In this document: one piece after another, positions 24,716 through 34,234 of the stretch
How the letters are laid out: every line of letters begins with the position of its first letter
Numbering within the stretch: position 1 is the stretch's first letter
NCBI RefSeq assembly: GCF_008923205.2
Contig: NZ_WBMS02000058.1
Coordinates: 1 to 60,761, forward strand
DNA: 60,761 nucleotides
Reading direction: 5' to 3'
Origin: Actinomadura physcomitrii
GTDB taxonomy: Bacteria > Actinomycetota > Actinomycetes > Streptosporangiales > Streptosporangiaceae
Notes under the pieces: model-generated
The model's input: only the letters and a program-made list of their open reading frames with translations
The model's database searches: none
What the model was told of the DNA's origin: nothing
Translations under genes and position numbers: made by a program

Positions 24716-25816
24716 ATGAGCCGTACGGTCGCGGTCATCGGCGGAGGGTACGGCGGCGCGGCGGTCGCCAAGGCGCTGCAGCCGGAGGCGGACGTCGTGC
24801 TGATCGAACCGCGCGACGCGTTCGTGAACGCGGCCGCGTCGCTGCGGGCGCTGACCAGGCCCGACTGGGCCCCGAACATGTTCTTCCCCTACGCCACGCT
24901 GCTCACCGAGGGCGGCCGGCACATCCGCGACCGCGCGGTCTCCGCCGACCCCCGCGGCGTCACCCTGGCGTCCGGCGGACGCGTCGACGCGGACCACCTG
25001 GTGCTGGCCACCGGTTCCAGCTACGCCTACCCTGCCAAGCCCGGGTCCGACACCGTCGACGAGGCACTGGACGACCTGCGCCGCACCCACAAGGAACTGC
25101 TGGGCGCCGGCCGGGTGCTGATCCTCGGCGCCGGGCCGGTCGGCCTGGAACTGGCCGGCGAGATCAAGGAGACCTGGCCGGACAAGCACGTCACCGTCGC
25201 CGACCCGGCCGCCGCGCTGCTGCCCGGTTTCGAGCCCGCGGTCGTCGCCGGCCTGCGCCGCCAGCTCGACGACCTCGGCATCGAGGTGCGGCTCGGCACC
25301 GCGCTCGCCGCGCCGCCCGCCACCGAACCCGGCCGGGCCGGCGCGTTCACCGCCACCACCACCGGCGGCGAGGAGATCGGCGCCGACATCTGGTTCCGCG
25401 CTTACGGCGTCCGAACCAACAGCGGCTACCTCGCCGACGGCCGGCTCACCACCCTGAACCCGCAGGGGCAGGTCGGCGTCACCGAGACCCTCAACGTCAC
25501 CGGGCACGACCACGTCTACGCCGTCGGCGACCTCACCGACGTCCCGGAGGCGAAGATGGCCGGGTGGGCGACGCGGCACGCCGAGGTCGTCGTCGCGAAC
25601 ATCAGGGCCCGGCTGAACGGCGAGCCGCCCACGGCCGTCTACCGGCCGCAGCCGCACCCGATGATCCTGCTCCCGCTCGGCACCCGCGGCGGCGTCGGGC
25701 AGCTGCCGTCCCCGGACGGCCCGTCCGTCGCGTCGCCCGCGATGGTCGCCGAGTACAAGGGCACGGACCTGTTCACCGCCCGCTTCACCCGCCAGTTCGG
25801 CCCCACCGCCGCCTGA
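24716..25816 (+). CDS. FAD/NAD(P)-dependent oxidoreductase (AIF/FSP1-like)
   Basis: 366 residues. Two dinucleotide-binding motifs are clear: VAVIGGGYGGAAVAKAL at the N-terminus (FAD) and VLILGAGPVGLELAGEI at about 138-154 (NAD(P)H), plus ATGSSYAYP and the late FAD motif VYAVGDLTDVPEAK (about 264-277). This is the layout of small pyridine-nucleotide oxidoreductases of the AIF-M2/FSP1 group, often quinone reductases. The MarR gene and operator directly upstream suggest induction by its substrate or by quinone-like stress. Confidence 0.9.
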   Translation: MSRTVAVIGGGYGGAAVAKALQPEADVVLIEPRDAFVNAAASLRALTRPDWAPNMFFPYATLLTEGGRHIRDRAVSADPRGVTLASGGRVDADHLVLATGSSYAYPAKPGSDTVDEALDDLRRTHKELLGAGRVLILGAGPVGLELAGEIKETWPDKHVTVADPAAALLPGFEPAVVAGLRRQLDDLGIEVRLGTALAAPPATEPGRAGAFTATTTGGEEIGADIWFRAYGVRTNSGYLADGRLTTLNPQGQVGVTETLNVTGHDHVYAVGDLTDVPEAKMAGWATRHAEVVVANIRARLNGEPPTAVYRPQPHPMILLPLGTRGGVGQLPSPDGPSVASPAMVAEYKGTDLFTARFTRQFGPTAA

Positions 25817-25865
25817 GGAGAGGGACGACCGTCATCGACGGGCGGCCGCCGTACGCGGCCGGCGG

Positions 25866-27194
25866 TCAGCCGGCCTTCGCCGGGCCGAGCTTCTCGACGA
25901 TCAGGCGGTAGAGCTGGCGCGGCCGCCCCGGCTGCGGGGTGCGGTTCGGCGGGAGCGGCCAGGCGAGGCCCTCCTCGACGAGGGTGCGCAGCAGCCGGCG
26001 GGCGGTGCGCGGCGTGACCCCGAGCATCTTCCCGGCGTTCTCGGCGTCCACGATCAGCGGCTGCTCCTGGTCGCCGAGCTTGTCGGCGAGCCGCGCGAGG
26101 ATCTCCAGGCCCTTCGGCTTGGCCTGCGGCTGGCTGCGCGGCGGGGTGCGCGGCGCCGGGACCAGCGCGCGGCCGTCCCGGTCGAGCGCGAAGCCCTGCG
26201 CGCGCTGGGAACTCTGCGAGCGGGCGAGCGCGGCGCGGGCGTGGTTCTCCGCCTCGTGCGCGGTGCGGCCCATCCCGATGCCGACCTCGATCGCGAGGCC
26301 CAGCTCCTCGCGGACCCGCTCGACGAACGGCGGCGTCCGGAAGCCCTCGGTGGACGCGGTGACGGACCCGCGCGTCGCGATCACCAGGTAGCTGTGGTCG
26401 TCCAGCGGCCACACCGACGCGTTCATCCGGTGCGCCTCCTGGAGCAGGACGCGGTGCAGCGCGAGCTTCAGCTCGTCCCGCCAGTACCGGGGGGTGACGC
26501 GGCGCGGGGTCTCGCGCAGGGTCGGGACGTCCACCAGCACCACGACGAGCTGCGACTCCTCGAGCCGGTGGTGGGCGCCGAGGAGCGCGGCGGTCTGCAG
26601 GGAGCTGCGGATGGAGGCGCCGGTCGGGCGCACCCGGATGGTCGGCACCCCGGCCATCTCCATCCGCTCGGCGGTGGCGTGCACGCAGGTCATCGCGACG
26701 GTGGTCGCGCCGCGCCGCCACAGCCGCTCGTGGAAGGCGGCGAGCGTGCCGGGCCCGGCGGCCTCCTCGCGCAGGTGCACCTGCTCGGTGCCGAGGTTGA
26801 TCTCGGCGTAGGCCTCCTCGACCTCGGCGCGGCCGAGCACGTCGATGCTGACCCGCGACGGGTCGAAGCGCTCGTCGAGGGAGGCGCGCAGCAGCGCGCC
26901 CTGCAGCGCGGCGCCGTTCAGCGGGACGTAGGTCGCGGGCATGGTCAGCACCCCGGCCTTGCGCGCGAAGTCGTAGGGGACGGGGCTGGCGAACAGGCAG
27001 ACGTCCACCCCTGAGCCCAGCCGGACGACCTTGTCGGCCGCCTCCTGCTCGTCGCGGTAGGCGGCGGCCACCAGCCGGCTCGGCACCGGCGTGGGGCCGT
27101 GGCCCATCAGCATGACCCGCTCGACGAGGTCATGGGGACCCACCACGCCGATGGTCAGGTCCGGCGTGACCGAGCCCGTTCGTGCCGCCGTCAT
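25866..27194 (-). CDS. Regulator with GGDEF-like domain and C-terminal winged helix
   Basis: About 442 residues from ATG 27194; the frame is open to 27311. The N-terminal part (about 10-190) is alpha/beta (IGVVGPHDLVERVMLMG, FASPVPYDFARKAG) and resembles a receiver or substrate-binding sensor. The middle (about 215-335) resembles a degenerate GGDEF/cyclase-like module (VGIGMGRTAHEAENHARAAL). The C-terminus (about 365-440) is a winged helix (GKMLGVTPRTARRLLRTLVEEGLAWPLPP). It is probably a ligand-responsive transcription factor; the ligand is unknown. A perfect 16-base palindrome lies about 280 bases upstream of its start. Confidence 0.7.
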   Translation of the reverse strand: MTAARTGSVTPDLTIGVVGPHDLVERVMLMGHGPTPVPSRLVAAAYRDEQEAADKVVRLGSGVDVCLFASPVPYDFARKAGVLTMPATYVPLNGAALQGALLRASLDERFDPSRVSIDVLGRAEVEEAYAEINLGTEQVHLREEAAGPGTLAAFHERLWRRGATTVAMTCVHATAERMEMAGVPTIRVRPTGASIRSSLQTAALLGAHHRLEESQLVVVLVDVPTLRETPRRVTPRYWRDELKLALHRVLLQEAHRMNASVWPLDDHSYLVIATRGSVTASTEGFRTPPFVERVREELGLAIEVGIGMGRTAHEAENHARAALARSQSSQRAQGFALDRDGRALVPAPRTPPRSQPQAKPKGLEILARLADKLGDQEQPLIVDAENAGKMLGVTPRTARRLLRTLVEEGLAWPLPPNRTPQPGRPRQLYRLIVEKLGPAKAG

Positions 27195-27912
27195 CGATGA
27201 TCGCTCGCTTCCGGTCCATCCTCTCGGGGGCACGGCCCCGGCCACGCGTTCGCGCACGCTCCGCCCAACGGTCGTCTCATGGCTTGTCGCCCCTGCCTTC
27301 TGACCCAGCACCGCAGTTCCCGTGCGATTCGTTCCTCAGTGGGCAGATCGGGTCAGGGCGACGATGTGTGACGCCCAGACGCGAAATCGAATCAAGAGTG
27401 CGGCGAAAAAGTAACCTACGGGACCCCCTGGTCAGTAATTTGTCACCAATCGGTCAGTCTTGATCCTGCATCTTCGGACGTCCGAAGTTGAAAAACAAGA
27501 CCCGAAAACGCCAGGAGGGCCACCTCCGGGCGCTGCGGGCCACTGAGGAGACCCCCGCGGTGACCGTTTGGTTTACCGGCGGGCCGAAACTTGATCAACC
27601 CGATGTCGGCGGCTCCGGAAAGACGAGTGATCCGTCCGGACGGCCCGAAGGCGCCGTCGCGGTGATTTTCCAACGGACTCGGGAGTGCCGTCTGTGGAGC
27701 GATCCACTCCGTTTTCTTCGCTGGTCAGGGCGCTGTCCATGCGCACCGCCGGACCGCCGGGACCGGACTTTGCGTGACCGTCCGGTGACCACTGGTCCAC
27801 CCCGTTTCCCGTCGCGCTGTGACAACCCCCGTAAGGAACCACTCCCGATTGGGTCAGAGCCAAGGCCACATGCGGCCGATTCGCCCGGCCGGAATGACCA
27901 CTCAGTCAGCAG
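27195..27912. other. 720-base intergenic region with a 16-bp palindrome
   Basis: It separates two minus-strand genes (murA and the GGDEF-like regulator). It is less GC-rich at 27340-27490 and contains the perfect palindrome CTTCGGACGTCCGAAG (27472-27487). On the minus strand GACTGACC, GGTGAC and ACTGACC recur at 27430-27460, possible binding half-sites. No rRNA or tRNA follows murA here, and no convincing gene is visible. Confidence 0.5.
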
Positions 27913-27951
27913 CGGAGCGGCCCGGTGGGATCATCCCGCCGGGCCGCTCCG
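27913..27951 (-). terminator. Strong terminator downstream of murA
   Basis: An 18-bp stem (27913-27930 with 27934-27951) with a single G-T wobble and a 3-base loop, beginning about 20 bases after the murA stop on the minus strand. Confidence 0.85.
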
Positions 27952-27970
27952 AAGCCGCTATGGAGGCCCG

Positions 27971-29263
27971 TTAGTCGGCTTCGCGGACGATGTCGGCGCC
28001 GAGCTGGGACAGCCGCTCGGCGGTGTGCGCGTGGCCGCGGTCGAGGTAGTAGGCGGAGGTGATCGTCGTCTCGCCCTCGGCGGCCAGGCCCGCGAGCACC
28101 AGCGCGCTGCCGCAGCGCAGGTCGTGCGCCTGGACTTCGGCGCCGCGCAGCCCGCGCGGGCCGTTGACCTTGGCGCGGTTGCCGTCCACCTCGATGTCGG
28201 CGCCCATCTTGCGCAGCTCGTCGGCCAGCTTGAACCGGCCGTCGAAGATCCGCTCGTAGATGTAGGACGGGCCCTCGGCCAGGCAGGACAGCGCCATGAT
28301 CGGCGACTGCAGGTCGGTGGCGAAGCCCGGGTACTCGTCGGTGATCACGTTGATCGGGCGGAGCGTGCGCTCGCGCCGGACCTGCAGCACCGCGCCCTGC
28401 TGGTGGAACTCGACGCCCATCTGCTCGAGCTTGTCGGCGGCGACGCCGAGGTGCTCCAGCGTGGCGCCGACGAGGTTCAGGTCGCCGCCGGTGATGGCGG
28501 CGGCCATCACGAAGACGCCGGCGTCGATGCGGTCCGGCATGACGGTGTGCTCGACGGCGGTCAGCTCGTCGACGCCCTCGACGGTGATGAACCCGGTGCC
28601 GCCGCCGCTGATCTTCGCGCCCATCGCCTGCAGGATGGCGATGTTGTCCAGCACCTCCGGCTCCAGCGCCGCGTTCTTGATCAGCGTGGTGCCGTGCGCG
28701 AGCGCCGCGGCCATGATCAGGTTCTCGGTGCCGGTGTGCGACGGCGTGTCGCAGTACAGCGTGCCGCCGCGCAGGTCGCCGGCCTTGATGTGGATGATGC
28801 CGTCGCCGTTGTCGGCCACGTGCTCGGTGACCGTGGCGCCCATCCGCTTGAAGCCGTTGTAGTGGAAGTCGAGGTTGCGGCTGCCGAGGTTGCAGCCGCC
28901 GACTCCCTCGATGACCGCTTCGCCGAGCCGGTGCAGCAGGGCCGGCACGAACAGGAACGAGCCGCGGAAGCGGGAGGCGATCTCACCGGGCAGCACGGGG
29001 CTGCTGAGCGAGGAGGCGTCGATGACGAGGGTGCGCTCGGTCTCGTGCAGCTCGGCCTTGGCGCCGACCGCCCGGGCCAGCTCCACCGCCCGCCGCACGT
29101 CCTCGATGATCGGAACGTTCCGGAGCACCGTGCGCCCGCGCGAGGCCATCAGCGAGGCGCCGATCATCGGCAGGACGGCGTTCTTGGCGCCCTGGACGAA
29201 GACGGTGCCGTGCAGCCGCCGGCCGCCGCGCACGCGATACCGAACCTCGTGGCCCATGCTCAT
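27971..29263 (-). CDS. murA: UDP-N-acetylglucosamine 1-carboxyvinyltransferase (MurA)
   Basis: 430 residues from ATG 29263, chosen because AAGGAGAT lies upstream; the frame is open to 29461. It is an EPSP-synthase-fold enzyme: QGAKNAVLPMIGASLM at the N-terminus, the loop with the catalytic cysteine GVGGCNLGSRNLDFH, ENLIMAAALAHGTT, VMPDRIDAG and YPGFATDLQSP. It adds enolpyruvate from PEP to UDP-GlcNAc, the first committed step of peptidoglycan synthesis, in the cytoplasm. Some usually conserved positions differ (NLGSRNLDFHYNGF for the usual IGARPVDLH), so it may be a second, specialised MurA. Confidence 0.9.
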   Translation of the reverse strand: MSMGHEVRYRVRGGRRLHGTVFVQGAKNAVLPMIGASLMASRGRTVLRNVPIIEDVRRAVELARAVGAKAELHETERTLVIDASSLSSPVLPGEIASRFRGSFLFVPALLHRLGEAVIEGVGGCNLGSRNLDFHYNGFKRMGATVTEHVADNGDGIIHIKAGDLRGGTLYCDTPSHTGTENLIMAAALAHGTTLIKNAALEPEVLDNIAILQAMGAKISGGGTGFITVEGVDELTAVEHTVMPDRIDAGVFVMAAAITGGDLNLVGATLEHLGVAADKLEQMGVEFHQQGAVLQVRRERTLRPINVITDEYPGFATDLQSPIMALSCLAEGPSYIYERIFDGRFKLADELRKMGADIEVDGNRAKVNGPRGLRGAEVQAHDLRCGSALVLAGLAAEGETTITSAYYLDRGHAHTAERLSQLGADIVREAD

Positions 29264-29530
29264 TCCGCCATATCTCCTTCGAAACGCGGTTAAGGTGCCT
29301 GCCCGATGAAGGTGGGGACCACGGGGGCCGGGCGCGCCGAACGGTCCCGCTGCGCCAACGCGCCCCCAGTAAACCACCGGTCCGGGGATGGGGTGTCCGC
29401 ATGCGTCACCCTTGCGCCAGTCTGCTTGGTGAGACCCCCAGAGCGGCCCAAAGGTTCGCATTCCCGAGGAAAATCCGAGCCTGGGCGTCCGCCGGACGGC
29501 GGCGGCGCGGCGGGTCTAGGGTGATCATCC

Positions 29531-30574
29531 ATGGACGAGTCGCCGGGCTGGGACGCCATCGACGCCGCGCTGCGCCCCCTCTACGGGGACGTCGAGCCGT
29601 ACCATCTCGGCACCGTGGTGAAGTGGGCGCTGGGCGGCCCCGACCCGCTCGACGGGATCAGCATCTACGCGCGGACGGAGCCCGTCCCCCACTGGCATTT
29701 CATTTCGTACGGAATGTCCGAGTTGTACAGCAAGGAGTCCGGCGATCCGGACGAGTCCGGCTGGGGATTCGAGTTCACCTTCCGCCTCGCCCGCGACCCG
29801 GCGGAAACAGAGCCGCCGGTCTGGGCGGCGAACCTGCTGCAGAACCTCGGCCGGTACGTGTTCAGCTCGGGGAACTGGTTCGAGCCCGGGCACCACATGA
29901 ACGTCAACGGCCCGATCGCCGCCGACCGCGAGGACTGCGACATCCGCGCCGTCGCGTTCGTCACCGACCCCGAGCTCGGCGAGATCGGCACGCCGCACGG
30001 CCGCGTCCGGTTCCTCCAGGTCGTCGGGCTCGCCACGGAGGAGTACGAGGCGGTCCGGCAGTGGGACGCCACCTCGTTCCTGCGGGCCGTCGAGCCGTAC
30101 CTGCCGCTGTTCGTCACCGACATCGACCGGCGCTCGCTCCTCGCCGACCCGGAGCTGGCGCAAGCCGTCCGCGACGGCATCGCGCGCGACGGGTCGAGCA
30201 GCGGCGCCCTGTACGTGAACACGGCGCACTGGGAGCTGGACGGCGCGTCCACGACGCTGCGGATCGGCGCGCTCCAGGCGGAGGCGATCGCGCAGTCGCT
30301 GCGGGGCCGGCTGCCGTTCGGCCGCACGCTGCTCCTGCAGACCGAGGACACCCGCATGGTGTTCCAGCCCGCCGGCGCGTACGCGGTCGTCGAACCCGAG
30401 GACGGCCGCCTCGACGTGAGCCTCCCGCCGGACGCCCTGGACGACGTCGTCGCCGCGCTCCGCCCGGTCGCGGGCCGCACCCCGATCGCGTCGCTGCCCG
30501 GCCTGACCGTCGAGATCGTCCCGACACGCATGCGCGACCGCTTCGGCAACGAGACCGGCGAAGTCGTCGGCTAA
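29531..30574 (+). CDS. Suppressor-of-fused (SUFU) domain protein
   Basis: 347 residues. Residues 15-185 carry the SUFU-domain landmarks: DPLDGISIYARTEPVPHWHFISYGMSELY (as two adjoining segments), GWGFEFTFRLA, and FLQVVGLATEEYEAVRQWD. The remainder is an additional alpha/beta region. SUFU was named from the animal Hedgehog pathway; bacterial versions are widespread, often thought to be immunity proteins or binding modules, and have no settled function. No toxin gene is adjacent. TAGGGT (29517-29522) is a good -10, 8 bases before ATG. The stop overlaps that of the convergent MOSC gene. Confidence 0.9.
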   Translation: MDESPGWDAIDAALRPLYGDVEPYHLGTVVKWALGGPDPLDGISIYARTEPVPHWHFISYGMSELYSKESGDPDESGWGFEFTFRLARDPAETEPPVWAANLLQNLGRYVFSSGNWFEPGHHMNVNGPIAADREDCDIRAVAFVTDPELGEIGTPHGRVRFLQVVGLATEEYEAVRQWDATSFLRAVEPYLPLFVTDIDRRSLLADPELAQAVRDGIARDGSSSGALYVNTAHWELDGASTTLRIGALQAEAIAQSLRGRLPFGRTLLLQTEDTRMVFQPAGAYAVVEPEDGRLDVSLPPDALDDVVAALRPVAGRTPIASLPGLTVEIVPTRMRDRFGNETGEVVG

Positions 30575-31353
30575 GCGGTCTCCAGGATCTCCACCTCGTC
30601 GCCGACCGTGAGGGTGCCGAGCGTGCGGGGGACGGCGTTCTGGCCGAACCGGATGCCGCGGTCGATGGTCCGGTAGGACGCCAGCGTCCGCAGCGGCTCG
30701 CGGCCCCGCTCGCCGGTCTCCTGGTCGGTGGTCGTGATCACGCACCGCGCGCACGCCTTGACCATCTCGATGACGGTCCCGCCGACGCGCAGCAGCCGCA
30801 CCGAGTCCTCCGCGTACGCGCCGAGGCCCTCGACGACCAGGCTCGGGCGGAACCGGTTCATCGGCAGCGGCGCGTCCAGCCGGGAGTTCAGATCGGCGAG
30901 CGACTCGGCGGAAATGACCAGCAAGGGGTAGCCGTCGGCGAACATCGCCTCGCCGCCGCCCCGCGTCGTCGGCCGGTGCCCGGTGAAGCGGACCAGCCGG
31001 CAGTCGGCGTCCAGCAGCGCCGAGAACCACCCGGCCGCCTCGTCGCCCTGGTCGACGCCCTGCATCTCGTGCCGGTGGACGGTCACGTCCAGCACCTCGC
31101 CGTCGTCCACCGCCTTGTGGACGAACGGGGACGCGCCGGGCGCGCCGACGGTCAGCACCTCGCCGTCGTAGGTCGGCCGCAGCAGCGCCATCCCGGCGAA
31201 GTCCCGCTGCGACAGGAACCGGCCCGACGGCGCGACGAGCATGAACTCCCGGTCGTACGGCAGGCCCCGCGCGGTCAGCTCGGCGGTGCGCAGCGCGGTA
31301 CCGCCGCCGCTCTTCAGCGGATAGGCGTTCAGCTCGGTCAGGGTCGCCGGCAC
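30571..31353 (-). CDS. MOSC-domain protein
   Basis: 260 residues. The N-terminal MOSC_N beta-barrel part (LNAYPLKSGGG...LPYDREFMLV) is followed by a MOSC domain with the conserved cysteine region KACARCVITTTDQETGERG, where the cysteine is expected to hold a sulfur or molybdenum cofactor ligand. Relatives include the mitochondrial amidoxime reductase mARC and YcbX, which reduce N-hydroxylated compounds. It lies just downstream of purB on the same strand but with its own spacing, so co-transcription is possible. Confidence 0.88.
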   Translation of the reverse strand: MPATLTELNAYPLKSGGGTALRTAELTARGLPYDREFMLVAPSGRFLSQRDFAGMALLRPTYDGEVLTVGAPGASPFVHKAVDDGEVLDVTVHRHEMQGVDQGDEAAGWFSALLDADCRLVRFTGHRPTTRGGGEAMFADGYPLLVISAESLADLNSRLDAPLPMNRFRPSLVVEGLGAYAEDSVRLLRVGGTVIEMVKACARCVITTTDQETGERGREPLRTLASYRTIDRGIRFGQNAVPRTLGTLTVGDEVEILETA

Positions 31354-31384
31354 GGTCGCTCCCAGGGCTCGGGCCAGAGGCGGG

Positions 31385-32695
31385 TCAGGTCAGGGCGGCG
31401 AGGCGGTCGAAGACCGTGTCGAGGCGCTGCACGAAGCGCTCCGGACGGCACACCTCGTCCAGCCGCGCCTCGTCCAGGGTGAGGCCCGCCTCGGCGGCGT
31501 GCTTGCGGAGCGTCTCGCGGAACGGCACGCCCGTCTCCCACGTCTCCATCGCGGCCTTCTGCACCAGCGGATACGCCTCGTCGTCGCGGGACATCCCGGC
31601 CTCGACCAGCTCCAGCAGCACCGTCGAGGTGTAGATCAGGCCGCCCGTCGACTCCAGGTTCGCCGTCATCCGGGCCTCGTCCACGACGAGCCCGGACATC
31701 AGCCGGTTCGTCAGGTTCAGCATGTAGTCGAGCGCGATGGACGCGTCCGGCAGCGCGATCCGCTCCGTCGACGAGTGCGAGATGTCGCGCTCGTGCCACA
31801 GCGGGATGCCCTCCAGCACCGGGACGATCTGCGCCCGCACGATCCGCGCCATCCCGGCGAGCCGCTCGGAGATGATCGGGTTCTTCTTGTGCGGCATCGC
31901 CGACGAGCCCTTCTGGCCCTTGCCGAACGGCTCCCACAGCTCGCGCACCTCGGTGCGCTGCCCGTGCCGCACCTCCAGCGCGATCGCCTCGCACACCGTC
32001 GCCATGATCGCCAGGCACGACACCCACTCGGAGATGCCGTCGCGCATCACGACCTGCGTCGACACGTCCGCGCTCTGCAGCCCGAGCTTGCGCGCGACGT
32101 GCAGCTCGACCGCGGGATCGATGTTGGAGTACGTCCCGACCGCGCCGGAGATCGCCATCACGCCGACGGCCTCCCGCGCACGGCGCAGCCGGTCCCGGGA
32201 CCGGGCCATCGCGAACGCGAAGTCGGCGACCCGGTGGCCCCATACGTCCGGCTCGCCGTGGATGCCGTGCGTCCGGCCGACCCGCAGCGTCGCCTTGTGC
32301 GCCAGCGCGTGGTCGCGCAGCGTCGCGACCAGCGTGTCCGCCTTGGCGAGCAGGATGTCGGTGGCCTCGACGAGCTGCAGCGCCAGCGCCGTGTCCAGCA
32401 GATCGGACGAGGTCATGCCGAAGTGCACGTACCGCGCCGCCTCGCGCGGCTCGGTGTTGTCCGCCCACGCCGACAGGAAGGCGATCACGTCGTGCTGCGT
32501 GACCGCCTCGATCTCGTGCACCGCCTCCGGCGTCGGCGGCGGCGCCTTGCGCACCGGCTCCACCACCTCCGGCGGGATCGTGCCGGCCTCGGCGTGGGCC
32601 TCGACCACGAGGGTCTCGACCCGGCACCACAGCTCGTATTTGTGCGCGTCGCTCCAGACGCGTCCCATCTCCGGAAGTGTGTACCGCTCGATCAC
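31385..32695 (-). CDS. purB: Adenylosuccinate lyase
   Basis: 436 residues, full length. It carries the fumarase/aspartase superfamily signature GSSAMPHKKNP (about 262-272), the HFGMTSSD loop and GRTHGIHGEP. It cleaves SAICAR and adenylosuccinate with release of fumarate, in both IMP and AMP synthesis. purD lies 64 bases upstream on the same strand and purA is nearby, so the purine genes cluster. The start is GTG; GAGAAT about 7 bases upstream could act as a -10, giving purB an internal promoter. Confidence 0.97.
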   Translation of the reverse strand: MIERYTLPEMGRVWSDAHKYELWCRVETLVVEAHAEAGTIPPEVVEPVRKAPPPTPEAVHEIEAVTQHDVIAFLSAWADNTEPREAARYVHFGMTSSDLLDTALALQLVEATDILLAKADTLVATLRDHALAHKATLRVGRTHGIHGEPDVWGHRVADFAFAMARSRDRLRRAREAVGVMAISGAVGTYSNIDPAVELHVARKLGLQSADVSTQVVMRDGISEWVSCLAIMATVCEAIALEVRHGQRTEVRELWEPFGKGQKGSSAMPHKKNPIISERLAGMARIVRAQIVPVLEGIPLWHERDISHSSTERIALPDASIALDYMLNLTNRLMSGLVVDEARMTANLESTGGLIYTSTVLLELVEAGMSRDDEAYPLVQKAAMETWETGVPFRETLRKHAAEAGLTLDEARLDEVCRPERFVQRLDTVFDRLAALT

Positions 32696-32716
32696 GAGGT
32701 TGATTCTCGCATCTGC

Positions 32717-32746
32717 CCAGGGGGGCGACCCCCTGGAACCCCCTGT
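32717..32746. repeat. GC palindromic intergenic repeat
   Basis: The minus strand reads CAGGGGGTTCCAGGGGGTCG then CCCCCCTGGG. Its last 27-28 bases match the repeat beside fbaA (41146-41175). It fills the purD-purB gap and can form a compact hairpin. Confidence 0.75.
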
Positions 32747-32758
32747 GAGCTGGAACGG

Positions 32759-34006
32759 TCAGGATTGGGAGGCGTTGAGGGCGATGTCGGTGCGGTGGTG
32801 GGAGCCGGGCAAGCCGATCCGGGAGACGGCCTCGTAGGCGGTGGCGCGGGCCGCGGCGAGGTCCGGGCCGGTCCCGACGACGTTGAGGACGCGCCCGCCG
32901 CCCGCGACGAGCCGGCCCTCGGCGCCGAGCTTCGTCCCCGCGTGCAGCACGTAGGCGCCGTCGACGGCCGCGGCCTCGTCCAGGCCGGTGATCTCCCCGC
33001 CCTTCACCGGCGCCGCCGGGTACCCCTCGGCCGCGACGACGACCGTGACGGCGGAGCCGGGCCGCCACTCCAGCGCGGTCTCCGGGTCGAGGCCGCCGAT
33101 CGCGCAGGACTGGAGCAGCACGCCGAGCGGCGTCGCCAGCCGGTCCAGGACGACCTGCGTCTCCGGGTCGCCGAACCGCGCGTTGAACTCGATCACGCGG
33201 ACACCCCCGGACGTGATCGCGAGCCCCGCGTACAGCACCCCGACGTACGGTGTCTCGCGGCGCCGCAGCTCGTCCACGACCGGCTGGACGACCCTGGCCA
33301 TCACCTCGTCCACCAGGCCGTCCGGGGCCCACGGCAGCGGCGTGTAGGCGCCCATCCCGCCGGTGTTGGGGCCCTCGTCGTCGTCGTAGGCGCGCTTGAA
33401 GTCCTGCGCGGGCAGCAGCGGGACGGCGTGCTGGCCGTCGCACAGCGCGAACAGCGACACCTCGGGGCCGTCGAGGTACTCCTCGACCACCACGCGGCCG
33501 CACGCCGCGGCGTGCGCGGCGGCGACGTCCCGGTCGCGGGTGACGACGACGCCCTTGCCCGCGGCGAGCCCGTCGTCCTTCACCACGTACGGCGCCCCGA
33601 ACGCGTCGAGCGCCTCCTCCACCTGCGCGGCGGTCTCGCAGACGCGGGCGTCGGCGGTCGGCACCCCCGCCGCCGCCATGATCTCCTTGGCGAACGCCTT
33701 GGACCCCTCGATCCGCGCGGCCTCCTTGTCGGGCCCGAAGCACGGGACGCCCGCCCGGCGCAGCGCGTCGCCGACCCCCGCCACCAGCACCGCCTCGGGG
33801 CCGACGACGACCAGCTCGATGCCGAGCCGCGCGGCCAGCTCCGTCACCGCGGTCGGGTCGAGCGGGTCGAGCTGGTGGTTGTCCGCGATCTCGGCCGTGC
33901 CCGGGTTGCCCGGGGCGCAGTGGAGGGCGGTGACGGCAGGGTCGCGGTGCAGGGCGCGGGCGAGCGCGTGCTCGCGGCCACCCGATCCAAGGACGAGTAC
34001 TCGCAC
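32759..34006 (-). CDS. purD: Phosphoribosylamine-glycine ligase (GAR synthetase)
   Basis: 415 residues, the usual length. N-terminal GSGGREHALARAL, the ATP-grasp domain (PYVVKDDGLAAGKGV, VVEEYLDGPEVSLFALCDG), QDFKRAYDDDEGPNTGGMGAYTP and the metal site EFNARFGDPETQ are all present. It joins glycine to phosphoribosylamine in the second step of purine synthesis, in the cytoplasm. It precedes purB on the same strand. Confidence 0.97.
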   Translation of the reverse strand: MRVLVLGSGGREHALARALHRDPAVTALHCAPGNPGTAEIADNHQLDPLDPTAVTELAARLGIELVVVGPEAVLVAGVGDALRRAGVPCFGPDKEAARIEGSKAFAKEIMAAAGVPTADARVCETAAQVEEALDAFGAPYVVKDDGLAAGKGVVVTRDRDVAAAHAAACGRVVVEEYLDGPEVSLFALCDGQHAVPLLPAQDFKRAYDDDEGPNTGGMGAYTPLPWAPDGLVDEVMARVVQPVVDELRRRETPYVGVLYAGLAITSGGVRVIEFNARFGDPETQVVLDRLATPLGVLLQSCAIGGLDPETALEWRPGSAVTVVVAAEGYPAAPVKGGEITGLDEAAAVDGAYVLHAGTKLGAEGRLVAGGGRVLNVVGTGPDLAAARATAYEAVSRIGLPGSHHRTDIALNASQS

Positions 34007-34234
34007 GTCACGCGAGCTTACTGGTCGGGGCGGTTCGGTGTGGTCGGCGGTAAGGCGGGCATAAGGCCCCAGCGGTAAGGCGTTATGGACAGTGCCGGCC
34101 GGTGTGGCGGACGCCGCCGGGCCCGGGTGAGGCGGCCGTCACACGCGTTCCTTGTGAACCTCGCCGAACGGCCCGGCGTCTTATATGTCGGCTGATAAGC
34201 TGCGACGGGCTTGACGCCCCGTGGTCGAGGTGCG

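Noticed and set aside
27195..27970. rRNA operon after murA, as in mycobacteria
   Set aside because: No 16S-like conserved sequence is present; the next gene is a regulator.
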